Below the pieces are notes generated by a model. That model did no database searches. It saw nothing but the letters and a program-made list of their open reading frames with translations, and was not told the origin of the DNA. From the NCBI GenBank assembly GCA_023700825.1, contig JAMPYE010000004.1:1-34830 (forward strand): a DNA stretch of 34,830 nucleotides, in the 5' to 3' direction. Shown piece after piece: positions 6,531 to 13,543 of this stretch. Position numbers and translations under genes: made by a program. The DNA comes from Thermoanaerobaculia bacterium. Lineage in GTDB: Bacteria > Acidobacteriota > Thermoanaerobaculia > Gp7-AA8. The stretch's first letter is position 1; every line of letters begins with the position of its first letter.

Positions 6531-8038
6531 GCCGGCCCCTCGGCGGCGACCGGCGCCGCGGGCAGGTCGAGGCGCGCGACCGTTCCGCCGCCGGCACGCT
6601 CGAACCACTCCACGCTGCCGCCGCTGAGCGCCGCGAGCGTTCGCGCGAGCTCGATTCCGAGGCCGCTGCCGCGCGCGTCGGGGGAGGAGAACGTCCGCAC
6701 GCGCTTCGTCTGCTCCGGCGTGAGCCCGGGGCCGCGGTCGCGGACTTCCACCCAGACGCGCCCGTCCACCTCGCAGGACGGCATCGCGTTGAGCTCGATC
6801 GGCGAACCCGCGGGCGATGCGCCGTCGGCGTTCTCGATCAGGTTGATCACGATCTCCAGCGCCAGGGACGGGTCGACGAGAAGGTCTCTCGCGTCCTCGG
6901 CGACCGTGGTCTGAACCGGTCGCGTTCCCGTGATCGTCGGTAGCGCCTCTCTCGCGGCGCGGAACAGGTCGGCCGCCGGCGTCGGCTCCGTGCGCGGCGA
7001 GACGATGCCCGCCTCGAAGCGCGCGAGCGAGAGGAGGTTGTCGATCCTGCGGTGGAGCCGTCCCACTTCGTCGCGAATCGTCCGCACGTGCCCGGCCGCC
7101 GCGTCGGCGCCGATGCCGATGCGCTCGAGCGACTCGCTCTCGACCGCGAGGACCGTGAGCGGCGACTTCAGGTCGTGCGATACGGCCTGGAGGAGTGACG
7201 ACTTCAGCTCGTTGGCCTGTCCGAGCGCTTCGACCTGCGCCCGCTCGTGCAGGAACCGTTCGCGCTCGATTGCGAAGCTCAGGAGGTTTGCCGCAGAGTC
7301 GAGCGCGGTCTGCGTACGCACGGCACCGCGAACGAGGAACGCCGCCTTTACGCGCCCGCCCATCGTGAGAGGCAGGCAGATGTCGCGGCCGAAGCGCGAA
7401 GGGATGTCGGTGACCTTGCCGTGCCGTCCCACGCCTGCCGCGATGTCCTCCACCTCGTCGGTCATCGGTGCGCCGCTCCACGCGAGCACTTGCTGCTGCT
7501 GGGGTGACGCGCCGTAGAGAATCACCCCGCCGCTCGAGGCCCCGATGCGCGCGAGGTAACGGCTCGCAGCCTCGCCGATCTGGTCGGTGCCGCCGGCCCC
7601 CTTCAGCAGCGCGACGCTCATTTCGTAGAGCGCCTCGATCTCCTCGCGGCTCGCGCGCGCGTTCTCCGCCTGGAGGCGTTCGCGGACGAGCAGCCGGTTC
7701 GCGAGCAGGGACGTCAGCAGGAACGCCGCGAGCGCGATCCAGTTCTCCGGATCGTCGATCACGAGGGTGTGTTTCGGCGGGAAGAAGAAGAGGTTGTAGG
7801 CGATGGTCGCCGCGACCGCGGCGAGGGTTGCGACGAAGAGCGGTTGTCGCGACGCGATCAGCAGGACGCCCACGAGCAGCAGGAAGCCGGAGCTCGCCGG
7901 GTTCAACCGCAGTGTGATTCCGCAGACGGTCAGGGCCGCGACGATCAGCAGCGCCGCCGCCACGCGCGCCGCGATCGGCACGAGGTCAGCGGGCCTGAAC
8001 GCTCTGCGCGCGCGTGTCTCGCCTGGAATCGTCGTCAC
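6527..8038 (-). CDS. Short KdpD-like sensor histidine kinase
   Basis: The 503-residue kinase starts at a GTG with AAGGAG only two to three bases upstream. It has a four-helix DUF4118 membrane domain (about 22-115, including ATIAYNLFFFPPKHTLVI, the KdpD hallmark), a GAF-like domain (135-260), a HisKA dimerisation domain with phospho-accepting His288 (AVSHDLKSPLTVL), and a HATPase domain with N box (INLIENA), G1 (DRGPGLT) and G2 (GSGLGIELA). Full-length KdpD is about 900 residues and carries an N-terminal KdpD sensor and Usp domain; both are missing here, so sensing must rely on the membrane and GAF parts. It pairs with the overlapping regulator and faces kup. Confidence 0.9.
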   Translation of the reverse strand: MTTIPGETRARRAFRPADLVPIAARVAAALLIVAALTVCGITLRLNPASSGFLLLVGVLLIASRQPLFVATLAAVAATIAYNLFFFPPKHTLVIDDPENWIALAAFLLTSLLANRLLVRERLQAENARASREEIEALYEMSVALLKGAGGTDQIGEAASRYLARIGASSGGVILYGASPQQQQVLAWSGAPMTDEVEDIAAGVGRHGKVTDIPSRFGRDICLPLTMGGRVKAAFLVRGAVRTQTALDSAANLLSFAIERERFLHERAQVEALGQANELKSSLLQAVSHDLKSPLTVLAVESESLERIGIGADAAAGHVRTIRDEVGRLHRRIDNLLSLARFEAGIVSPRTEPTPAADLFRAAREALPTITGTRPVQTTVAEDARDLLVDPSLALEIVINLIENADGASPAGSPIELNAMPSCEVDGRVWVEVRDRGPGLTPEQTKRVRTFSSPDARGSGLGIELARTLAALSGGSVEWFERAGGGTVARLDLPAAPVAAEGPA

Positions 8039-8153
8039 AGCTCCTTACCCCAACGACCGTGAGCGCGAGCGCCATGACGAGCAGGGCGCCGAGCAGCCAG
8101 TCTTCGAAGGTCGGACCCACGAGCCGGGCGATGAAGCTGAAGAAAGTTCGCAT
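7986..8153 (-). CDS. Possible small membrane protein overlapping the kinase start (55 aa)
   Basis: A 55-codon frame begins at an ATG at 8153 behind a weak AAGAGAG motif and runs 53 bases into the kinase gene in another frame. Residues 17-37 (EDWLLGALLVMALALTVVGV) make one transmembrane helix. The size and place, just ahead of a KdpD-like kinase, recall small K+-linked proteins such as KdpF, but the sequence is not recognisable as KdpF. The part overlapping the kinase is only a shadow, so coding evidence rests on about 38 codons and the helix. Confidence 0.38.
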   Translation of the reverse strand: MRTFFSFIARLVGPTFEDWLLGALLVMALALTVVGVRSCDDDSRRDTRAQSVQAR

Positions 8154-8231
8154 CACTCTCTTCAACAGCGCGCGGGACCCAGGGTCGTATTGATTCTGGC
8201 ACCGAATCGTGAAGCACGTGCGGGGATTGCA

Positions 8232-8247
8232 TTAAGAGTTCGTTAAG
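8232..8247. promoter_or_regulatory. Direct repeat TTAAG x2 at 11-bp spacing, candidate KdpE box
   Basis: TTAAG occurs at 8232-8236 and 8243-8247, exactly 11 bases apart, inside the 231-bp region between the two-component operon and kup. OmpR/PhoB-family regulators bind tandem half-sites at 11-bp spacing. The site is 22 bases ahead of the first possible kup start. Binding is inferred. Confidence 0.4.
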
Positions 8248-8269
8248 CCCGAATTTTGCGAGCTTTCGC

Positions 8270-10240
8270 ATGGCTAACCTCATTGTAGGGCGCAGGCGCG
8301 GTTTCGGCGCGCCGCGTCCTCGCGGGAGGCTCTTCTTGGTTGCGGAAGCGACGACGTACCACCATGCGGCGCGCGGCAGGGGCCGCGTGTTCGCCCTTTC
8401 CCTTCTCGCGCTCGGCATCGTTTACGGCGACATCGGCACGAGCCCCCTCTACGCCCTCCGCGAGTGCTTTCACGGCGCCCACGCGATCGCGCCGACCGTC
8501 GCGAACATCTACGGCGTCCTCTCTCTGATCTTCTGGACTCTCGTCACCGTCGTGACGGTCAAGTACCAGCTCTACGTGATCCGCTTCGACAACCGCGGCG
8601 AGGGAGGGATCCTCGCGCTGCTCGGCCTCATCGGCACGAGCCTGCGGAGGCGCGGCAGGCTGAAGCTGACGCTCGTCATCCTCGGCGTCTTCGGGGCGGC
8701 GCTCCTCTACGGAGACGGGATGATCACCCCGGCGATCTCGGTGCTCAGCGCGGTCGAAGGGCTCGAGGTCGCGACCCCGTTCTTCACTCCCTACGTGATT
8801 CCGATCACGATCGCGATCCTGTTCCTGCTCTTCTTCGTCCAACGGCAGGGCACCGCGAGAGTCGGGACTGTCTTCGGTCCCGTCACGCTCGTCTGGTTCT
8901 CGACTCTCGCCGTGCTCGGAATCCGGGGCATCCTGATGCATCCGTCCGTGATCCTGTCGCTCAATCCACTGCATGCGGTGTCGTTTTTCGTCCGCAACGG
9001 ATCCCACGGCTTCCTGGTGCTGGGCGCTGTCTTCCTCGTGGCGACCGGAGGCGAAGCGCTCTACGCCGACCTCGGGCACTTCGGGAAGAAGCCGATTCAG
9101 ATCGACTGGTTTTGCATCGTCGCCCCCGCGCTCATGCTCCAGTACCTCGGGCAGGGTGCGCTCCTGATCGAGCGTCCGGAAGCCGCGGTCAATCCCTTCT
9201 ACATGCTCGCACCGAGGTGGAGCCTCTATCCGCTGGTCGTGCTCGCCGCCTGCGCGACCATCATCGCGTCGCAGGCGATCATCTCGGGCGCGTTCTCCCT
9301 CACGCGACAGGCGATTCAGCTCGGTTACCTCCCGCGCATGGAGATCGTCCACACGTCGCGGGAGGAGATCGGCCAGATCTACATCCCGACGGTCAACTGG
9401 GCGCTCATGGTGGCGACCATCGCGCTCGTCATCGGCTTCAAGTCGTCGAGCAACCTTGCGGGAGCGTACGGCGTGGCGGTAAGCACGACGATGGTCATCA
9501 CGACCGTTCTGGCCTATGTCGTGGCGCGCGACCTTCGCGGCTGGAGCCGATGGGCGGCGCTCTTGGTGTCCGCCGCGTTCCTGGTCGCCGACGTCGCCTT
9601 CCTCGTCGCGAACTACTTCAAGATTTTCGCGGGCGGCTGGTTCCCGTTGCTCGTGGCGGCGATCGTCTTCGTCGCGATGACGACCTGGCGGCAGGGGCGT
9701 GACATCCTGACCGAGAAGCTGCGCGAAGGATCGCTCTCGCCGGAGATGTTCGTCCAGTCGCTCCGCCTCCGGACACCGATCCGCGTTCCGGGGACGGCCG
9801 TGTTCATGCACCGGAATCCCGCTGCCGTCCCGTCCTCGCTCCTTCACGCGCTCAAGCACTTCAAGTCGCTGCACGAGCGGGTGATCCTGCTGTCGATCGC
9901 CAGCGAGGAGGTCTCCCACGTGGCCCCGGCGGAGAGATACACGCTGCGCGAGCTCGGAGAGGGGATCCACAGCCTCGAGGCTCACTACGGCTACATGGAG
10001 GACGTCGACGTGCCGGCGCTGCTCGAGAGGGCGGCGGAGCGGGGGATCGTCGTCCCGCCGATGGAGACTACCTACTTCCTCGGCCGCGAAACGCTCGTCA
10101 GCTCCGGACGTCGGAGCGGCATGATGCACTGGCGGGAGAAGCTGTTCGCGTCGATGATGCGGAACGCGGCCGGCGCCGCGCGATTCTTCCATCTCCCGCC
10201 TAACCGTGTCGTCGAGCTGGGCGCGCAGATCGAGTTCTGA
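8270..10240 (+). CDS. kup: Kup low-affinity potassium transporter
   Basis: The 656-residue protein is a full-length KUP/HAK family potassium:proton symporter. The family signature GIVYGDIGTSPLYAL lies at about residues 49-63 and the FDNRGEGG loop follows helix 2. Twelve membrane helices fill residues 40-470, followed by a soluble C-terminal domain (about 480-656) with the typical PGTAVFM and HALKHFKSLH motifs. The ATG at 8270 has no ribosome site; an in-frame TTG at 8336 has GGGAGG six bases upstream and gives a more usual N-terminus, so the real start may be there. It is divergent from the KdpDE-like pair, which probably controls it. Confidence 0.95.
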   Translation: MANLIVGRRRGFGAPRPRGRLFLVAEATTYHHAARGRGRVFALSLLALGIVYGDIGTSPLYALRECFHGAHAIAPTVANIYGVLSLIFWTLVTVVTVKYQLYVIRFDNRGEGGILALLGLIGTSLRRRGRLKLTLVILGVFGAALLYGDGMITPAISVLSAVEGLEVATPFFTPYVIPITIAILFLLFFVQRQGTARVGTVFGPVTLVWFSTLAVLGIRGILMHPSVILSLNPLHAVSFFVRNGSHGFLVLGAVFLVATGGEALYADLGHFGKKPIQIDWFCIVAPALMLQYLGQGALLIERPEAAVNPFYMLAPRWSLYPLVVLAACATIIASQAIISGAFSLTRQAIQLGYLPRMEIVHTSREEIGQIYIPTVNWALMVATIALVIGFKSSSNLAGAYGVAVSTTMVITTVLAYVVARDLRGWSRWAALLVSAAFLVADVAFLVANYFKIFAGGWFPLLVAAIVFVAMTTWRQGRDILTEKLREGSLSPEMFVQSLRLRTPIRVPGTAVFMHRNPAAVPSSLLHALKHFKSLHERVILLSIASEEVSHVAPAERYTLRELGEGIHSLEAHYGYMEDVDVPALLERAAERGIVVPPMETTYFLGRETLVSSGRRSGMMHWREKLFASMMRNAAGAARFFHLPPNRVVELGAQIEF

Positions 10241-10360
10241 TCGGGCGCGGCCGGGGCAGCGCGTCGTCGTGGTAAGATCAAGATCCCCGGCGCGCTGCGC
10301 GTGGCGTGACTCGCGATCGCGTCACATCGCGTGCGCGCGCCCGGCCCCCGTGGCGAATGC

Positions 10361-10681
10361 ATGAGTGACCCTGACGACGATCTCGACTTCGACAGCACGC
10401 TCGTGCGGCACGGACGCAACGCGGAGACGTTCGACCAGGTCAGCGCGTTCGCGAAGGAAATCGAGGGGCGATCGCTCGACAAACTCCTCCTCGACCTGCC
10501 CGGCCTCGCGGCGCTCTCGGAGTGGAAGTTCCGCCTTGCCGCGCAGATGTTCGGCCGTCGATTCCGGCAGCTCAAGGGTGTCGAAAAGGAACAGCTGCGA
10601 ATCTTCGCCGAGGAGGTCGCGGCAACGGAGAAGCCCGACCTCGCCGCGAAGATTCGCGCGCTGACCTCGGAACGAAACTGA
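10361..10681 (+). CDS. Small hypothetical protein (106 aa)
   Basis: I place the start at the ATG at 10361 (Met-Ser-Asp-Pro), giving 106 residues; a longer version starting at 10331 has an unlikely Arg/Pro-rich leader. The protein is acidic at its N-terminus, then helical (SLDKLLLDLPGLAALSEWKF and AKIRALTSERN at the end), with no membrane or signal segment. No ribosome site is obvious. It follows kup by about 120 bases. I do not recognise the family. Confidence 0.55.
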   Translation: MSDPDDDLDFDSTLVRHGRNAETFDQVSAFAKEIEGRSLDKLLLDLPGLAALSEWKFRLAAQMFGRRFRQLKGVEKEQLRIFAEEVAATEKPDLAAKIRALTSERN

Positions 10682-10820
10682 CGGCCACGCCTCCTGGACC
10701 GGGTTGCCCGTCGTCGCTGTCGATCTCGAGGGCAAGCTGGGGTCACGCCCTTTGCTCTGAGTTAGGGCGTTCCGTTTCCCCGGGCGTCATTCCGAGGCGA
10801 CGAACGGACTCGGGGTCGTC

Positions 10821-11023
10821 CTGAGCGGCGCTTCCAAGAAACTGTCGGCTCGAAGTTAAGGAGAGGCTGTCGTCCTGAACGTAGCGAAGCGGAGTGAAGG
10901 ACCTCGCAGGCTCCCGTGGTCATGCCATGGCCATGTACCGAGGGCCATGATTTCGGAAGCCTGCGAGGCCGTTCGCTTCGCTCAGGGCGACAAGTGTTCA
11001 GCGACGCCAGTTTCTTCCCTCAG
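10821..11023. repeat. About 200-bp imperfect long inverted repeat
   Basis: This fills most of the 502-base gene-free stretch between 10682 and 11183. Inner perfect arms CCTCGCAGGCT (10902-10912) and AGCCTGCGAGG (10958-10968) are flanked by imperfect arms containing GTCGTCCTGAACGTAGCGAAGCG and its near-complement CGCTTCGCTCAGGGCGAC, and further out by AAGAAACTG (10836-10844) and CAGTTTCTT (11008-11016) with CTGAG/CTCAG ends. The CTGAGCGAAGCG core resembles dispersed intergenic repeats seen in many bacterial genomes (from memory, not searched). The flanks 10682-10820 and 11024-11183 show nothing else apart from a GGGGTCA motif near 10737. Confidence 0.55.
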
Positions 11024-11183
11024 GCGCCGCGCGCGCGGTGGGCCGCTCAGGCCCGCATGCTTGCCGTGTAAGGCGAGACCCTCGGCTCTTGCGAGGGGAC
11101 TTACCCTCGGTCATGATGTCGCGGCGAAGCGTCCGATCGAGGCAGTCGCTGACACATGCTGACCGGGGCCGCAGGAGAGAGCC

Positions 11184-12227
11184 ATGTACTGTCCGAAGTG
11201 CGGAAGCCCGATCGTCCCCGCGTCGAACTTCTGCACGCGATGCGGGACGCCGCTTCCCGTAGTGCCGCCCGGATCTCCCTCGTCGGACGCGGCGCTGCTG
11301 GCTCGGCCCGCCGTCATCACTCTGCTCGCGATCCTCGATCTCGTGTTTGGCGGAATCTGGCTCCTGGCCACGCTCGGGCTCTCGTTCACGCTGACCTCGG
11401 GCAAGAGCGACCCCGAGGACCTGGTGCTGGCGTTGATCTTCGGAGTGCTCGGCCTCACCGCGATGGTCGCCGGAGTCGGTCTGCTCCGGATGAAGGAGTA
11501 CGGGCGCATCGTCCAGCTCGTGCTCTCGACGATCGGCCTGCTCGGCATTCCGATCGGAACGATCATCTCCGCACTCGTCCTCTACTACCTCACGCGGCCC
11601 GGAGTTCGCGTGCTGTTCTCGGGCAGGCCGGTCGAGCAGCTCACTCCCGAAGAGATCGGGGCGGTCTCGCAGTTGAGGGGCTCGGGTGGTGCGGGAGTGG
11701 CGATCGCAGTTGCGGTAGGCCTGCTCGTCCTCGTGGCGGTCATGGGGATTCTCGCCGCCATCGCGATTCCCAACCTGCTCACCGCGATGCAGCGGTCGAA
11801 GCAGAAGCGGACGATGGCCGACATGCGCTCCGTCGCGACGGCGTGGGAAGCCTATGCCACTGACCACAACACCTATGCGCCCACGGACGCAATCGGCAGC
11901 ACCCATCCCGCAACGCTGACCGACGAGCGCGGCGTGATGCTCGAAGCCGCATCGAGGATCGATGCGAGCGAGCTGGAGAATGTGCTCGTTCCGACATACC
12001 TCCGGATGCTGCCGCAAAAGGACGGATGGGAACGGGAGATCGAGCTCTTCGTCGGTTCGGACGGGCAGGAATACGCCATGCGCTCGTCGGGAAAGAACGG
12101 CGTTGCCGAGAGCGAAGCCTACCAGGCGGGACCGATCAAGAATTTCGACTGCGACATCGTCTACGCGCTCGGCGAGTTCATCGCCTATCCGGAAGGAGCC
12201 GCGGTACAGGTCGACCAGCCGCGCTGA
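11184..12227 (+). CDS. Zinc-ribbon, membrane and pilin-like fusion protein
   Basis: The 347-residue protein begins with a zinc ribbon (Cys3, Cys6, Cys17, Cys20; MYCPKCG...CTRCG). Three to four hydrophobic segments follow (about 42-68, 80-101, 108-135). A second part starts at about residue 170 with a helix (LLVLVAVMGILAAIAIPNLL) and KQKRTMADMRSVATAWEAYA, which looks like the N-terminal helix and alpha-domain of type II secretion/type IV pilin-like proteins. The prepilin-peptidase site and conserved Glu5 are absent, so it is probably not processed or assembled as a pilin. AGGAGA precedes the ATG. It sits 30 bases ahead of the LysE-type exporter. Function unknown. Confidence 0.82.
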   Translation: MYCPKCGSPIVPASNFCTRCGTPLPVVPPGSPSSDAALLARPAVITLLAILDLVFGGIWLLATLGLSFTLTSGKSDPEDLVLALIFGVLGLTAMVAGVGLLRMKEYGRIVQLVLSTIGLLGIPIGTIISALVLYYLTRPGVRVLFSGRPVEQLTPEEIGAVSQLRGSGGAGVAIAVAVGLLVLVAVMGILAAIAIPNLLTAMQRSKQKRTMADMRSVATAWEAYATDHNTYAPTDAIGSTHPATLTDERGVMLEAASRIDASELENVLVPTYLRMLPQKDGWEREIELFVGSDGQEYAMRSSGKNGVAESEAYQAGPIKNFDCDIVYALGEFIAYPEGAAVQVDQPR

Positions 12228-12257
12228 CGAGGCGCGTGGCGTTCCGAGGCCGATCCC

Positions 12258-12881
12258 ATGCTCTCGTACGCAATCCTTGGAGCGGCCTACGCGTTCGCAG
12301 CGGCGGTGCAGCCCGGACAGTTCCAGGCCTATGTCGTCTCGCAGGCGATCGCGAACGGCTGGCGCCGGACGATGCCCGCGGCGCTCGCGCCGCTGCTGAG
12401 CGATGTATTCATCGTCGTGCTGGTACTGGCGATACTCACGCAGATTCCACTGCTCTTCCTGCTCGTGCTCAGGCTCGTCGGCGGGTTTTTCCTGCTCTAC
12501 CTCGCGTGGGGCGCATTTCGCACGTACCGGGGCACGGTAGAGTCAATGGCCGCACCGCCGAGCGCGGCGCACAAGACCGTTCTGGAAGCCGCGTTCGTGA
12601 ACATCCTGAATCCGAATCCGTATCTCGCCTGGGCGCTCGTTCTCGGGCCGCTGCTTCTCGAGGCCTGGAAGAAGAGCCCGTCATACGGAGTCGTGCTCGT
12701 CGCGGCGTTCTACCTGACGATCATCGTCGCGACGGCGGCCATCATTCTGCTGGCAGCGCTCGCGCGCTCGTTCGGGCCGAAGGTCTCCCGCGCGCTCGTC
12801 GGAATTTCCGCCGTGGCGCTCGTCTGCTTCGCGATCTACCAGCTCTCCGCAGTGTCCATGGCGTTGGTGGAAATGGGGTAG
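12258..12881 (+). CDS. LysE/RhtB-family exporter
   Basis: The 207-residue protein has six hydrophobic helices and the LysE/RhtB arrangement: a first helix ending in the conserved PGQ motif (AAAVQPGQFQAYVVSQ), then GWRRTMPAALAPLLSDVFIV, the GGFFLLYLAWGAFRTYRG helix and the FVNILNPNPYLAWALVLG motif of helix 4. Family members export amino acids or similar small molecules using proton-motive force; the substrate cannot be read from sequence. It starts 30 bases after the zinc-ribbon gene and may share its transcript. It is convergent with the DUF1569 gene, with a structured repeat between them. Confidence 0.87.
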   Translation: MLSYAILGAAYAFAAAVQPGQFQAYVVSQAIANGWRRTMPAALAPLLSDVFIVVLVLAILTQIPLLFLLVLRLVGGFFLLYLAWGAFRTYRGTVESMAAPPSAAHKTVLEAAFVNILNPNPYLAWALVLGPLLLEAWKKSPSYGVVLVAAFYLTIIVATAAIILLAALARSFGPKVSRALVGISAVALVCFAIYQLSAVSMALVEMG

Positions 12882-12913
12882 CCGGGGAGCGCACGACCGA
12901 CGCTTAGCCCGAT

Positions 12914-12953
12914 GGCGTCCCGCGGAGAGGGACGCCGGAGAGTAGCCGGTTGC
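12914..12953 (+). repeat. Copy 3 (partial) of the hairpin-core repeat
   Basis: An 8-bp stem GGCGTCCC/GGGACGCC (12914-12921, 12929-12936) is followed by the core GGAGAGTAGCCGGTTGC. This matches copies 1 and 2 near 22.8-23.0 kb, but the second hairpin is missing. It sits between convergent genes. Confidence 0.6.
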
Positions 12954-13014
12954 GTTCACTCGACGATCACGCGCCCCTCCGCGGCGCGATCCCTACAGAG
13001 CAGAGCGAGCTCCC

Positions 13015-13464
13015 TCACCCTCCGAACTGCCGCAGGTGATGGTCGATGTGCTTGTGAGTCAGCACGCCCCACTCCTCGCCCGACAGTGTCCCGAAGAAGA
13101 GATGAACCCGTCCGGCGGCGGGACCCGCGCCCTCTCTTCCGAAGCGGTCGATCAGTTCCGCGAGGCGGGCGCGCTCGGCCTCGAATTCGCGCGTTTCCGA
13201 GACGATGTAGGTCGGATGCGTCGGCGAGTTCCTTCCGAACGGCTTCTCGCCGAAGATGGCCCCGCGGATGAAGGGCGTGACGAGCTTTCCCAGGAGGCTC
13301 TGCCTGCAGACGCGCTCGCCCGCGGCATCCGACATCGCGACACAGAGGTGCGCGAGCATCTGCACGCAGCTCATCGTTCCCCACTGGCGCGCGGCGTTCG
13401 CGTCGAGCGCGGCGAGCCTGCGGAGCAGCGCATTTCGAGCGCCATCGTCGAAGAGTGTGTTCAT
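13015..13464 (-). CDS. DinB-superfamily (DUF1569-type) protein
   Basis: The 149-residue protein starts at the ATG at 13464 behind AAAGGA. It has the features of the DUF1569 branch of the DinB four-helix fold: RQWGTMSCVQMLAHLCVAM near the start, a middle segment with TPFIRGAIFGEKPFGRNSPT, and the C-terminal HKHIDHHLRQFG with closely spaced histidines. The histidine in AHLC and those at the C-terminus would form the metal site. The superfamily includes thiol-dependent transferases and stress-induced proteins, but the role of DUF1569 is not known. It lies downstream of kinase 1 on the same strand, 79 bases away. Confidence 0.82.
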   Translation of the reverse strand: MNTLFDDGARNALLRRLAALDANAARQWGTMSCVQMLAHLCVAMSDAAGERVCRQSLLGKLVTPFIRGAIFGEKPFGRNSPTHPTYIVSETREFEAERARLAELIDRFGREGAGPAAGRVHLFFGTLSGEEWGVLTHKHIDHHLRQFGG

Positions 13465-13543
13465 CGTGGTCCTTTCGTGCGGCGCGCCCGCGCCGCATCG
13501 GCAACGCCGACATCGACTCGAAGAGGGGCGCTCTCTCCTGCCG

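Noticed and set aside
8039-8335. A potassium- or c-di-AMP-type riboswitch ahead of kup.
   Set aside because: I could not find the conserved ydaO-type or other known riboswitch elements; only the direct repeat is visible.
8243-10192. A 649-codon open frame on the minus strand opposite kup.
   Set aside because: Its product is rich in Arg, Asp, Glu and His, the usual mirror of GC-rich codon bias, and kup on the other strand is unmistakable.
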